A stretch of 64,000 nt of DNA from Methylobrevis albus (GTDB lineage: Bacteria; Pseudomonadota; Alphaproteobacteria; Rhizobiales; Pleomorphomonadaceae), in NCBI RefSeq assembly GCF_015904235.1, contig NZ_JADZLT010000052.1, positions 186,001-250,000 of the forward strand, in the 5' to 3' direction. The notes beneath the pieces are model-generated. The model was not told the DNA's origin. It ran no database searches and saw nothing but the letters and a program-made list of their open reading frames with translations. This document shows positions 44,939-53,430 of the stretch, piece after piece. Made by a program: the position numbers and the translations under genes. Position 1 is the stretch's first letter. Every line of letters begins with the position of its first letter.

Positions 44939-45406
44939 GTGACTTCATTCACCGTCAACGGCCGTCCGGTCGAGATCGAGGGGCAGGACGACAAGCCGCT
45001 GCTCTGGATCCTGCGCGAGGACCTCGGCGTCCTCGGGCCGAAGTACGGCTGCGGCATCGCCGAGTGCGGCGCCTGCCGCGTGCTGGTCAACGGGGTTTCG
45101 GTGCCGTCCTGCATGACGTTCGCGTCGGACGTCGCTGGCGCCAGCGTCGTGACGGTCGAGGGGCTCGAGGCGCCCGACGGCACGCTGTCGGCCGTGCAGC
45201 AGGCCTGGATCGACGAGCAGGTGCCGCAATGCGGCTTCTGCCAGCCGGGCTTCATGATCGCGGCGACCGCGCTGCTGGCGCAGGTGCCGCGCCCGACCGA
45301 CGCCGAGATCGACGGCGCGATCAGCAACATCTGCCGCTGCGGCACCTATCCCCGCATCCGCCGGGCGATCCATCGCGCCGCCGGCGCCCTGTCCGCGCAA
45401 GGTTGA
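44939..45406 (+). CDS. (2Fe-2S)-binding subunit of a molybdenum hydroxylase (IorA/CoxS-like)
   Basis: 155 aa. The plant-type ferredoxin domain holds C38, C43, C46 and C58 (YGCGIAECGACRVLV), and the all-helical second domain holds C98, C101, C132 and C134 (PQCGFCQPGFM, NICRCGTYPRI): the eight ligands of two [2Fe-2S] clusters. Such subunits pass electrons from the molybdenum site to an acceptor. The start is a GTG at 44939 with AGAGGAG about 7 nt upstream. It is followed after 10 nt by the large subunit. Typical partners are isoquinoline 1-oxidoreductase and aldehyde oxidoreductases. Confidence 0.92.
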   Translation: MTSFTVNGRPVEIEGQDDKPLLWILREDLGVLGPKYGCGIAECGACRVLVNGVSVPSCMTFASDVAGASVVTVEGLEAPDGTLSAVQQAWIDEQVPQCGFCQPGFMIAATALLAQVPRPTDAEIDGAISNICRCGTYPRIRRAIHRAAGALSAQG

Positions 45407-45416
45407 GGAGACCGTC

Positions 45417-47735
45417 ATGGCCCGCCTGCTTTCCCGTCGCGGCTTCCTCGTCACCGGTGCCGCACTCGGCGGCACCGCCCTCGTCGCCGGAATCGCCGGC
45501 GTCGGCTATCTCGCGACCGTCGATGTCGACGGCCTCGACACCTTCGTCGATGGCGACCGCGCCGGGCTCAACGCCTTCGTGGTGGTCCACGACGACGGCC
45601 GGGTGGTCGTCAACGTTCCGCGCGCGGAGATGGGGCAGGGCATCCACACCGGTCTCGCGATGCTGGTCGCCGAGGAACTCGATATCCCCTTCGACGACCG
45701 GATCAGCGTGGTCTTTCCGACCGAGCCGCTGCCGGCCTACTCGACCTGGTACAACGTCCTGCGGGTGCGCCCCGAGGAAGCGAGCGGGCCGGTGGTCTGG
45801 GCCGGCCAGCGCGTGCTCGGCCTGCTCGGCTTCATCGCGACGGGGGCGTCGTCCTCCACCATCGCGCTGTGGCATCCGATGCGCGTCGCCGGGGCGTCCG
45901 CCCGCTCGATGCTGATCGCCGCCGCTGCCGCGCGGCTCGGCGTCCCGGTGGCCGAACTCGACACGGCGGGCGGCTTCGTCCGCCACGCGGCGACCGGCCG
46001 CAGCCTCTCCTATGGCGAACTCGCCCGCGAGGCCGCCGTTCTGCCGCCGCCGCGCGATCCCGTGTTGAAGCCCGAGGCCGAGTGGCGGCTGATCGGCCGG
46101 TCGCAGCCGCGCGTCGACGTGCCCGCCAAGGTGCGCGGCGCGCCGGTGTTCGGCCTCGACGTCGTGCTGCCCGACATGCTGCACGCCGCAGTCCGGCATG
46201 CCCCGGTGTTCGGCGCCCGCGTCCTGCGCGTCGACAACGGGGCGGCCGTGCGTGCGGAAGCGGGCGTCGTCGATGTCGCCATCATCGACGGGCGCCAGGT
46301 CGCGGTCGTCGCCGCATCCTGGTGGCGGGCCGAACAGGCGGCCGCCCGCCTCGAGATCGCATGGACCTCCACCGCGGCGGACGGCGCCGACAGCGACGAG
46401 ATGTCCGCCCGGCTGCAGGCGGCGCTCGTCAGCGACGCCCCATACCAGAACCTCGACGAGGGCGATGTCGAGACCCTGCTCGGGACCGGTCCGGCGGGCG
46501 TGATCGAGGCGACCTACGAGGTGCCGTTCGTCACCCACGCCTGCATGGAGCCGATGAACGCGACGGTGATCGTGCGCGCCGACGGTTCGGCGGAGGCCTG
46601 GGTGCCGTCGCAGGGGCCGATCGGGGTCCGTACCGGCGTCTTCCGCGGCTGCAACTGGGCGGGCGTCGAGCCGACCTCGGTCACCAGCAAGATCACGATG
46701 AACGGCGGCGCCTTCGGCCGGCGCAGCGATCTCGACGTGACCGCGCAGGCGGCGTTTCTCGCCAGTCGCCACCGCGGGCGGCCCGTCAAGGTGATCTGGT
46801 CGCGCGAGGAGGACATCGGCCGCGGCCTCTACCGCAGTCATGCGGCCGCACGGATGCGCGCGGCGCTCGGACCGACCGGCCTGCCCGTCGCCTACGACGC
46901 CCGCGTCGCGGCGCAGTCCGTCATCGAATCCGTCGCAGGCCGCAATCTCCCGTTCAATCCGGGACCGGACGGTGACGCCCTGTCGGTGGAAGGGCTCGAC
47001 AAGCCATATTACGCCATTCCCAGCCGGCGCGTGCGCAGCCAGCATGTCCCGGGGCACATGCCGATCGGGCTCTGGCGGTCGAACGGGTTCTCGTTCAACA
47101 CCTTCTTTGCCGAGAGCTTCATCGACGAATGTGCGCTGGCCGTCGAGAAGGATCCGCTCGCCTATCGCCGCGGCCTCTTGCAGGACCGCCCGCGTCACCT
47201 CGCCGTGCTCGACCGCGTGGCGGCGATGGCCGGCTGGGGCACGGAAATGGCGCCGGGCCGCGGCCGCGGGATCGCGATCGAGGAGTGCTATCTCAGCGTG
47301 GTGGCCCAGGTCGCCGAGGTGACGGTGGCCGCCGACGGCGAGATCACCGTCGACCGCGTGTTCTGCGCGATCGACGCCGGCACGGTGGTCAATCCCGACG
47401 CGGTGGTCGCCCAGATCGAGGGCGGCATCGCCTTCGGCGTCACCACCACCCTGATGAGCGCGATCACGATCGCGGACGGTGCGGTCGAGCAATCGAACTT
47501 CCACGATTTCCCGATGCAGCGCCTCGCCAATGCGCCTGCGGTCGAGGTCGCCATCGTCGAAAGCGCGTTTTCACCCGGCGGCGTCGGCGAGCCGGGGGTC
47601 GTCCCGGTCGCGGCCGCGATCGCCAACGCGATCCATTCGGCCACGGGGCGGCGGCTGCGCTCGCTGCCGCTCGCCGTCACCGAAACCATCGGCGAGCGCC
47701 GAACCCGGTCGGTCCTGCCGCCGCGCGCGGCGTAG
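45417..47735 (+). CDS. Molybdopterin-dependent oxidoreductase large subunit (IorB-like)
   Basis: 772 aa, xanthine-dehydrogenase-family catalytic subunit in the two-domain IorB form. The N-terminus MARLLSRRGFLVTGAALGGT has a Tat-like RRGF motif and a hydrophobic helix, so it is probably exported with the iron-sulfur subunit and membrane-associated. Cofactor motifs: EMGQGIHTGLAMLVAEEL near 70, GGAFGRRSDLDVTAQAAFLA near 427, and GVGEPGVVPVAAAIANAIH near 722 with the catalytic glutamate. Its acceptor is probably a cytochrome or quinone. The substrate, an N-heterocycle or aldehyde, cannot be told. It is coexpressed with the TetR-controlled operon. Confidence 0.88.
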   Translation: MARLLSRRGFLVTGAALGGTALVAGIAGVGYLATVDVDGLDTFVDGDRAGLNAFVVVHDDGRVVVNVPRAEMGQGIHTGLAMLVAEELDIPFDDRISVVFPTEPLPAYSTWYNVLRVRPEEASGPVVWAGQRVLGLLGFIATGASSSTIALWHPMRVAGASARSMLIAAAAARLGVPVAELDTAGGFVRHAATGRSLSYGELAREAAVLPPPRDPVLKPEAEWRLIGRSQPRVDVPAKVRGAPVFGLDVVLPDMLHAAVRHAPVFGARVLRVDNGAAVRAEAGVVDVAIIDGRQVAVVAASWWRAEQAAARLEIAWTSTAADGADSDEMSARLQAALVSDAPYQNLDEGDVETLLGTGPAGVIEATYEVPFVTHACMEPMNATVIVRADGSAEAWVPSQGPIGVRTGVFRGCNWAGVEPTSVTSKITMNGGAFGRRSDLDVTAQAAFLASRHRGRPVKVIWSREEDIGRGLYRSHAAARMRAALGPTGLPVAYDARVAAQSVIESVAGRNLPFNPGPDGDALSVEGLDKPYYAIPSRRVRSQHVPGHMPIGLWRSNGFSFNTFFAESFIDECALAVEKDPLAYRRGLLQDRPRHLAVLDRVAAMAGWGTEMAPGRGRGIAIEECYLSVVAQVAEVTVAADGEITVDRVFCAIDAGTVVNPDAVVAQIEGGIAFGVTTTLMSAITIADGAVEQSNFHDFPMQRLANAPAVEVAIVESAFSPGGVGEPGVVPVAAAIANAIHSATGRRLRSLPLAVTETIGERRTRSVLPPRAA

Positions 47736-47747
47736 AGGGAACGTTTC

Positions 47748-48371
47748 ATGTTGACCAAGCCCGATTGCCCCGACCGCTGCGAACCGCGGTTGCCAGATCA
47801 TCTTCGGTTCGTGCTGTCCTGGGCGTCCGACCCGCTGCGCGTCGCCGCGATCGCGCCGTCGGGCGCCGCGCTCGCCCGGCTGATCACGCGTGAGATCACG
47901 GTGCAGCATGCACCGGTGCTCGAGCTCGGCCCCGGCACCGGCGTCTTCACGCGCGCCCTGATCGACGCCGGCCTAGATCCGGCGGACTTGACGCTGATCG
48001 AATTCGGACAGGCGTTCGCGGCGCTGCTGCAGGCGCGGTATCCCGCAGCGCGCGTCCTCCATGCCGATGCCGCGCGGATTTCCGCGCGCGAGCTCTTTCC
48101 GGACGTCAAAGCCGGGGCGGTGATCAGCGGGCTCGGTCTGCTCTCGATGCGGCCGCGCACGGTCTTCGCGATCCTGCACAACGCCTTCGACTGCCTCCGG
48201 CCGGATGGCGCGTTCTACCAGTTCACCTACGGCGCGCGCTGCCCGGTGCCCCGGCCGATCCTCGACCGGCTCGGGCTGAAAGCGAGCCGGACCGGCGGCA
48301 CGGTCCGCAACCTGCCGCCGGCGTCGGTCTATCGCATCAGCCGCCGCACCCCGCGGCACCGCGTCGCCTGA
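47748..48371 (+). CDS. SAM-dependent methyltransferase, PmtA-like
   Basis: 207 aa. Motif I VLELGPGTGVFTRALIDAG near 62, preceded by FVLSWASDPLRVAAIAPSGAALARLI, a pattern found in rhizobial phospholipid N-methyltransferases (PmtA), and LTLIEFGQAFAALLQARYPA as motif II. C-terminal LHNAFDCLRPDGAFYQFTYGA and GGTVRNLPPASVYRISRR also fit PmtA. It may methylate phosphatidylethanolamine, but here it follows the molybdenum oxidoreductase by 12 nt and may instead act with it. Assignment to PmtA is from pattern only. Confidence 0.7.
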   Translation: MLTKPDCPDRCEPRLPDHLRFVLSWASDPLRVAAIAPSGAALARLITREITVQHAPVLELGPGTGVFTRALIDAGLDPADLTLIEFGQAFAALLQARYPAARVLHADAARISARELFPDVKAGAVISGLGLLSMRPRTVFAILHNAFDCLRPDGAFYQFTYGARCPVPRPILDRLGLKASRTGGTVRNLPPASVYRISRRTPRHRVA

Positions 48372-48407
48372 GGGCGACGCTCTTCTTCAGCCTCATTGGA
48401 TTTCAAC

Positions 48408-49334
48408 ATGACGAAGTGGACAACCAGCGACATTCCCCCGCAAGACGGGCGGCTCGCCGTCGTCACCGGGACCGGGGGGATCGGCTACGAAACCGCGCTG
48501 GCCCTTGCCCGCGCCGGCGGCTCGGTGATCCTCGCCGGCCGATCGCCCGCGAAGGGTGCGGAGGCCGTCGAACGAGTGCAGGCCGCCGTTCCCGGCGCGA
48601 AGATCGTCTTCGAGCGCCTCGATCTCGCCAACCTCGCCTCGATCGCCGAATTCGCGGAACGGATCGGGACGGCACATGAGCGGCTCGACCTTCTCGTCAA
48701 CAATGCCGGCGTCATGGTGCCGCCGACGCGGCGGGTGACCGAGGACGGGTTCGAGTTGCAACTCGGCACCAATCATCTCGGCCATTTCGCGCTGACCGCG
48801 CGACTGCTGCCGCTGCTCCGCCGCGGCGACCGGGCGCGGGTGGTCGCGCTCAGCAGCGTCGCCGCGCGCAGCGGCAAGATCGACTTCGACGACCTCAACG
48901 CCGAGAAGAGCTACCGGCCGATGCCGGTCTACTGCCAGTCGAAGCTCGCGTGCCTGATGTTCGCCTTCGAACTGCAGCGGCGCAGTGCCGCCGGCGGCTG
49001 GGGCATCACCAGCATCGCCGCGCACCCGGGCGTGTCGCGCACCGACCTTCTGCTCAACTCGGCCGGCCGGTGGGACATCAACCGGATCCTGCGCACGACT
49101 TTGCCGTTCCTGTTCCAGCCGACGGCGCAGGGCGCCTTGCCGATCCTCTTCGCCGCGACGTCGCCGGAGGCAAAGGCCGGCGGCTACTACGGGCCCGACC
49201 GCCTGGGCGAGACACGCGGATGGCCGGCAGCCTCGAAAATACCGCCCGCGGCCGAGGACCGGGCGGTCGCCGCGCGGCTCTGGGAACGCTCCGAGGCGAT
49301 GACAGGCGCCATCTTCCCGGCTGCGGCGGCGTGA
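48408..49334 (+). CDS. Short-chain dehydrogenase, protochlorophyllide-reductase-like subfamily
   Basis: 308 aa. NADP-binding VVTGTGGIGYETALALARAG with the basic AGRSPAKGAEA following, NNAGVMVPPTR near 103, LSSVAARSG and the active-site YCQSKLACLMFAFELQRR (YxxxK). The PTRRVTEDGFELQLGTNHLGHFALT segment is typical of the retinol/protochlorophyllide-reductase-like SDRs. The start at 48408 is ATG; an upstream in-frame codon at 48396 is less likely. The substrate is unknown. It belongs to a tight cluster with the alpha/beta hydrolase 29 nt downstream. Confidence 0.85.
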   Translation: MTKWTTSDIPPQDGRLAVVTGTGGIGYETALALARAGGSVILAGRSPAKGAEAVERVQAAVPGAKIVFERLDLANLASIAEFAERIGTAHERLDLLVNNAGVMVPPTRRVTEDGFELQLGTNHLGHFALTARLLPLLRRGDRARVVALSSVAARSGKIDFDDLNAEKSYRPMPVYCQSKLACLMFAFELQRRSAAGGWGITSIAAHPGVSRTDLLLNSAGRWDINRILRTTLPFLFQPTAQGALPILFAATSPEAKAGGYYGPDRLGETRGWPAASKIPPAAEDRAVAARLWERSEAMTGAIFPAAAA

Positions 49335-49363
49335 GATCGGCGGCGAAAAAGGAGAAAGGCACG

Positions 49364-50299
49364 ATGACAGCAACCGGTCATCCCTTCACATTCCAGAACG
49401 GTGCCAATGACATCGCCGCCGTTCTTCATGTGCCGAACGATTTCGACGAGGCCGGATCGTTCCCCGCGATCGTCGTCGGTACGCCCGGCAGCAGCGTCAA
49501 GGAGCAGATCGGCGCCAACTACGCGTCGCGCCTCGCCGCGCGTGGCTTCCTGGCGCTGACCTTCGACCCGTCGTTCCAGGGCGAAAGCGGCAGTACGCCG
49601 CGCAACCTCGAGAGTCCGGCGGCGCGCGTCGAGGACATTCGATGCGCCGCCGACTGCCTGACGACGCTGCCCTTCGTCGACGCGGAGCGTCTCGGCCTGC
49701 TCGGCGTCTGTGCCGGCGGCGGCTATGCGGTGGAGGCCGCGCTGAGCGACCGCCGCTTCAAGGCGCTCGGCACGGTGGTCGGCGGCAACATCGGCGCCGC
49801 GCTGCGCCGGATTTTCGGACGGGAGGGCGTGCGCGACACGCTGGAGGCCGTCGGCCGGCAGCGTGCCGCCGAAGCGCGCGGCGGCGCCGAGCGGCAGAAT
49901 CCGTGGATCCCCGACAGCGTCGCGGAGGCCGAAGCGGCCGGCATCGTCGACCCGGAACTGCTGTCTGCGATCCGCTTCTACCGGGAGCCGCCGTATCGGC
50001 ACCCCAACTCGACCAACCGCCTGCTGTTCAAGAGCTTCGGCCAACTGCTCAGCTACGATGCCTTCGCTCTCGTCCCGGAGCTGTTGACCCTGCCGCTGCA
50101 GGTGATCGTCGCCGGCACGCGCGGCGCGACCGGCCAGTACGAGGACGGGGAAACGCTGTACCAGCGCGCGCCGTCGGCCGAGAAGGACTTCTTCGTCATC
50201 GAGGGCGCCGGGCACTACGACATGTACCATGTCGCCGAGTACCTCGATCGTGCGATCGATCAACTCGTGCCGTTCTACACGCGGCATCTCGGCGGGTGA
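49364..50299 (+). CDS. Alpha/beta hydrolase (YcjY/DUF1100-like)
   Basis: 311 aa. The fold motifs are AIVVGTPGSSVKEQIGANYA and FLALTFDPSFQGESGSTP, the nucleophile elbow GLLGVCAGGGYAVEAAL near 121, and a C-terminal histidine in FVIEGAGHYDMYH. In the elbow the expected serine is replaced by Cys-Ala-Gly-Gly-Gly, the form G-x-C-A-x-x-G-Y of the YcjY-type group, so the nucleophile is likely the cysteine or an alternative residue. No signal peptide. The substrate is unknown; it is adjacent to an SDR and divergent in direction from a GST, suggesting detoxification. Confidence 0.82.
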   Translation: MTATGHPFTFQNGANDIAAVLHVPNDFDEAGSFPAIVVGTPGSSVKEQIGANYASRLAARGFLALTFDPSFQGESGSTPRNLESPAARVEDIRCAADCLTTLPFVDAERLGLLGVCAGGGYAVEAALSDRRFKALGTVVGGNIGAALRRIFGREGVRDTLEAVGRQRAAEARGGAERQNPWIPDSVAEAEAAGIVDPELLSAIRFYREPPYRHPNSTNRLLFKSFGQLLSYDAFALVPELLTLPLQVIVAGTRGATGQYEDGETLYQRAPSAEKDFFVIEGAGHYDMYHVAEYLDRAIDQLVPFYTRHLGG

Positions 50300-50338
50300 G
50301 CGGCGGGTCGGGCCGGCTGCAGTGACGGACGGCAGGCT

Positions 50339-51043
50339 TCACGCGGCGCCGAGCACCTTGCGTAGCGATTTCTCGATCTCGCCGCCGCAATAGGCATCGC
50401 CGTAGCGCTCGTACGACCGCGCCTTCAGCGCGTCGAGCGCCGGGGTCGCCTGCATCCGGCGGGTCAGGGCGGCGGTGCGGGGGGCGGCGGCGTCGACGAT
50501 CTCCTGGATCGGCGGAAAGCGGTCACCCATCGTCGACCAGAGCGTGGCGGTGACGATGTCGGCGACGCCGGGCTCCGGCGTGCCGAGGAAATAGCCGGCG
50601 TCGGCTTCGACGCCGTGGCGGATGGCCGTCGCCTCGAAGATGCGCGCCCAATCCTCGAGACGGGGAACGAAGGCGCGCCAGCGCTTCGGGGTCCACATCT
50701 GCCGGCCGCCGTCCAGCGTGAGCTCGTCGATGACGTCGTTGGCGTCGCCGGCGACCTTCGCCACGAGGGCACGTTCGAAGGGGTCGGGGCCGGTGAGGCC
50801 GAGGTTGTCGCCGAGCCAGGTCGCGATCGCCGGCATCTGCGACAGCGCCCGCCCCGAGCGGGTCTCGATGAGCACCGGCGGCCCCATGAAGGCGATCGGC
50901 TGGTCGCCGGGCGCGCGCCGCATCAGCTTGCCGATCTCGGCGGCGTCGTGCTCGGTCCAGCTCTTGCCGGCATGGGCGAGGATGGCGCGGACGAACTGGC
51001 CCCGGAACGGCACGGGCCAATAGTAGAGGTCATAATCCGCCAT
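50339..51043 (-). CDS. Glutathione S-transferase family protein
   Basis: 234 aa. N-terminal thioredoxin-like domain starts YDLYYWPVPFRGQFVRAIL, with GPPVLIETRSGRALSQMPAIATWL containing the cis-Pro and S/Q residues that bind glutathione. The C-terminal helical domain includes ANDVIDELTLDGGRQMWTPKRW and LARAIRHGVE-like turns. GGAGGAC lies 7 nt upstream of ATG 51043. Its neighbours are hydrolase and dehydrogenase genes on the opposite strand, convergent at 40 nt. Likely conjugates an electrophile, substrate unknown. Confidence 0.85.
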   Translation of the reverse strand: MADYDLYYWPVPFRGQFVRAILAHAGKSWTEHDAAEIGKLMRRAPGDQPIAFMGPPVLIETRSGRALSQMPAIATWLGDNLGLTGPDPFERALVAKVAGDANDVIDELTLDGGRQMWTPKRWRAFVPRLEDWARIFEATAIRHGVEADAGYFLGTPEPGVADIVTATLWSTMGDRFPPIQEIVDAAAPRTAALTRRMQATPALDALKARSYERYGDAYCGGEIEKSLRKVLGAA

Positions 51044-51296
51044 CACGCTGGTCCTCCTCATCGCCGGTGGGGCGCCGCCCCGACGGGGAACACCCGGCGG
51101 CGCCGTTGGTTCGCATCGGACCACCCGCAGGCCGGGACGGCAACATGGCCGCGTGATCGGCGCGCGCTCGCCCGGCACTCCCCGCTCATCCGGTGCGCCA
51201 AAAAGTTCGCCGGCCTGTCGAAACTCCGCTGCCTCGCGTGTCATCCCGGCAGAAGTCGCCATTCCGGCGCCTTCGCAAGTCCGCAGGAGGCACGCC

Positions 51297-51740
51297 GTGT
51301 CCGATCTTTCCCTCGCTTCATCCCGCGCCCGAACGCCGCCCTGGCTCACCCTCGTCGCCCTCGGCGGCATCGCGTGGAATCTCTTCGGCGCCGTGCAGTT
51401 CGTCCGCGCCATCACGGCGACCCCGGCCAGTCTCGTGGCAATGGGGCTGACGCCGGACCAGGCGGCGGTGATGACCGGCCAGCCGCTCTGGATGACACTC
51501 GCCTTCGCCCTCGGCGTCGCGGGCGGCCTCGTCGGCAGCGCGCTGCTGCTCGTCCGGGCGCGGCCGGCGCGCGAGGTGCTCGGCGCCTCGCTCGGGGCCT
51601 ATGCGGTGCTCTGGGTCGGCGACGCGGTGCACGGCGTCTTCGCGGCGCTCGGGGTGGGGCAGGTGGTCATCCTCAGCCTCGTCGTCGCCATCGCCGGCGG
51701 TCTTTTCGCCGCGAGCCGCCATCCCGCCGCGCGGGCCTGA
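51297..51740 (+). CDS. Small four-helix membrane protein, hypothetical
   Basis: 147 aa with four hydrophobic segments (WLTLVALGGIAWNLFGAVQF, WMTLAFALGVAGGLVGSALL, ASLGAYAVLWVGDAVHGVFA, VVILSLVVAIAGGLFAAS). GTG at 51297 with AGGAGG 6 nt upstream. It resembles small DUF-type membrane proteins that accompany YCII and ECF sigma genes, but I do not recognise the family. It lies 50 nt before a YCII gene and may be part of that stress unit. Confidence 0.7.
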   Translation: MSDLSLASSRARTPPWLTLVALGGIAWNLFGAVQFVRAITATPASLVAMGLTPDQAAVMTGQPLWMTLAFALGVAGGLVGSALLLVRARPAREVLGASLGAYAVLWVGDAVHGVFAALGVGQVVILSLVVAIAGGLFAASRHPAARA

Positions 51741-51790
51741 TCCGCGCGCCCCGCGCCATTCGTATCCACGTAACTCAAGGAGACCGGACG

Positions 51791-52156
51791 ATGCAGTTCA
51801 TGTTGATGTTCACCGAGCCCCTCTCGGAGTTTTCCCGTCGCACCGACCCGGCCGAGGCCGCCGACTACTGGGGTGGCTGGAACGCCTTCATCCAGGCGAT
51901 GACGGCGGCCGGCGTCATCGTGAAGGGCGACGCGCTGCAGCCGCCGCACACGGCGACCACGGTGCGGGTCCGCGACGGCGTGCGCCGGGTCGAGGACGGC
52001 CCGTTCGCCGACGCCAAGGAGCAGCTCGGCGGCTACTTCGTGATCGAGGTGCCCGACCTCGACGCGGCGCTGGACTGGGCGGCGCAGGCGCCGTCGGCGA
52101 CGTCGGCCTGCGTCGAGGTGCGCCCGGTTCTGCCGATGTCCGCGCCGCCGGCGTGA
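51791..52156 (+). CDS. YCII/DGPF-domain protein
   Basis: 121 aa. Starts MQFMLMFTEPLSEFSRRTDP and contains RRVEDGPFADAKEQLGGYFVIEV, the DGPF box, with DLDAALDWAAQAP, typical of YCII-related proteins. These small enzymes or sensors form a ferredoxin-like fold. The stop overlaps the sigma factor GTG by 4 nt, and ECF42-type sigma genes are characteristically coupled to such DGPF proteins. Confidence 0.92.
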   Translation: MQFMLMFTEPLSEFSRRTDPAEAADYWGGWNAFIQAMTAAGVIVKGDALQPPHTATTVRVRDGVRRVEDGPFADAKEQLGGYFVIEVPDLDAALDWAAQAPSATSACVEVRPVLPMSAPPA

Positions 52157-53406
52157 CCGCGCCCGCTGCGGGCGAGGCGGCCCGGATCGCCGAACAGGCG
52201 GCCCGGGCCAGCTACGGCAAGCTCGTCGCCATCCTCGCGCTGCGCGACCGCGACATCGCCGCGGCCGAGGACGCCCTGTCGGAGGCGCTGCTGGCCGCCC
52301 TCACGGTCTGGCCGCGCCGCGGCGTGCCGGACAACCCGGACGCCTGGCTGGTGACGGCGGCGCGCAACCGGATGAAGAACGCGGCGCGGGCCGGCCGCGT
52401 CCAGCGCGCGGCCGCGCCCGAGATCGAACGGCGGCTCGGCTTCGCGGATCCGGGCGCCGCGCTGCCGGACGACCGGCTGCGGCTGATGTTCGTCTGTGCC
52501 CATCCCGCCATCGACCCCGCGGCGCGCACGCCGCTGATCCTGCAGACCGTGCTCGGCCTCGACGCGGGCCGCATCGCACGCGCCTTCCTCACCGAACCCG
52601 CCGCGATGTCGCAGCGGCTGGTGCGGGCGAAGCTGCGCATTCGCGATGCCGGCCTGCGCTTTGCGCTGCCGGAGCCGGAGGAGATGCCGGCCCGGCTCGA
52701 CGCGGTGCTCGACGCGATCTATGCGGTGTTCGGCCAGGGCTGGGACGGCTGGGATCATCCCGCCGCCCCCGATGCGCTGACCGGCGAAGCGATCTTCCTC
52801 GCCCGCCTCATCGCAGCCCTGATGCCGGGCGAGCCCGAGCCGCAGGGCCTGCTTGCACTGATGCTCTACTGCACGGCGCGGCGGGCGGCCCGGCGCGACG
52901 GGGACGGCGGCTTCGTGCCGCTCGACCGGCAGGACGCCCGTCTCTGGGACCGGAGCATGATCATCGAGGCGGAGGGGCTGCTCGGCGCGGCGGCGCGGGC
53001 GGGGCGCTTCGGGCGGTTCCAGTGCGAGGCGGCGATCCAGTCGGTGCACGTGCAGCGCCCGCTCACCGGCCGGCTCAACCTCGCCGCCCTGCGCACGCTC
53101 TACGATCTCCTCGTCCGCCACACCGACAGCATCGGGGCCCGCATCGGCCGCGCCGTGGTGATGGCCGACGCCGGCGAGGTCGACGCCGCCGCGGCGGAGC
53201 TCGGCGCACTCGGCGACAAGCGGGTGGCGCGGCATCAGCCGTGGTGGGTCGCCCGCAGCCATGTCGCCGCGCTCGCCGGCCGACCGGCGGAGGCCGCCGC
53301 GGCGCTCGAGACGGCGATCGGGCTGACGGACGACCCCGCGCTGCGCGCGCATCTGATGGCGCGGCTCGCGGCGCTGCGGGACGGCACCCGGGGCGGGCGC
53401 GGTTGA
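52153..53406 (+). CDS. ECF RNA polymerase sigma factor of the ECF42 type
   Basis: 417 aa from a GTG that overlaps the YCII stop (GTGA). Sigma region 2 is RDIAAAEDALSEALLAALTVWP and NPDAWLVTAARNRMKNAARAG; region 4 is DDRLRLMFVCAHPAIDPAART then LGLDAGRIARAFLTEPAAMSQRLVRAKLRIRDAGL. The C-terminal 200 residues add a helical extension (DUF6596/TPR-like: EAIFLARLIAALMPGEPEPQGLLALMLY, FGRFQCEAAIQSVHVQRP, LAALRTLYDLLVRHT) that marks the ECF42 group. No anti-sigma factor is present, as usual for this group. Regulation is thought to run through the extension or the DGPF partner. Confidence 0.9.
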   Translation: MTAPAAGEAARIAEQAARASYGKLVAILALRDRDIAAAEDALSEALLAALTVWPRRGVPDNPDAWLVTAARNRMKNAARAGRVQRAAAPEIERRLGFADPGAALPDDRLRLMFVCAHPAIDPAARTPLILQTVLGLDAGRIARAFLTEPAAMSQRLVRAKLRIRDAGLRFALPEPEEMPARLDAVLDAIYAVFGQGWDGWDHPAAPDALTGEAIFLARLIAALMPGEPEPQGLLALMLYCTARRAARRDGDGGFVPLDRQDARLWDRSMIIEAEGLLGAAARAGRFGRFQCEAAIQSVHVQRPLTGRLNLAALRTLYDLLVRHTDSIGARIGRAVVMADAGEVDAAAAELGALGDKRVARHQPWWVARSHVAALAGRPAEAAAALETAIGLTDDPALRAHLMARLAALRDGTRGGRG

Positions 53407-53430
53407 TCGCCCCGCTGCCGGCCGCCGTGC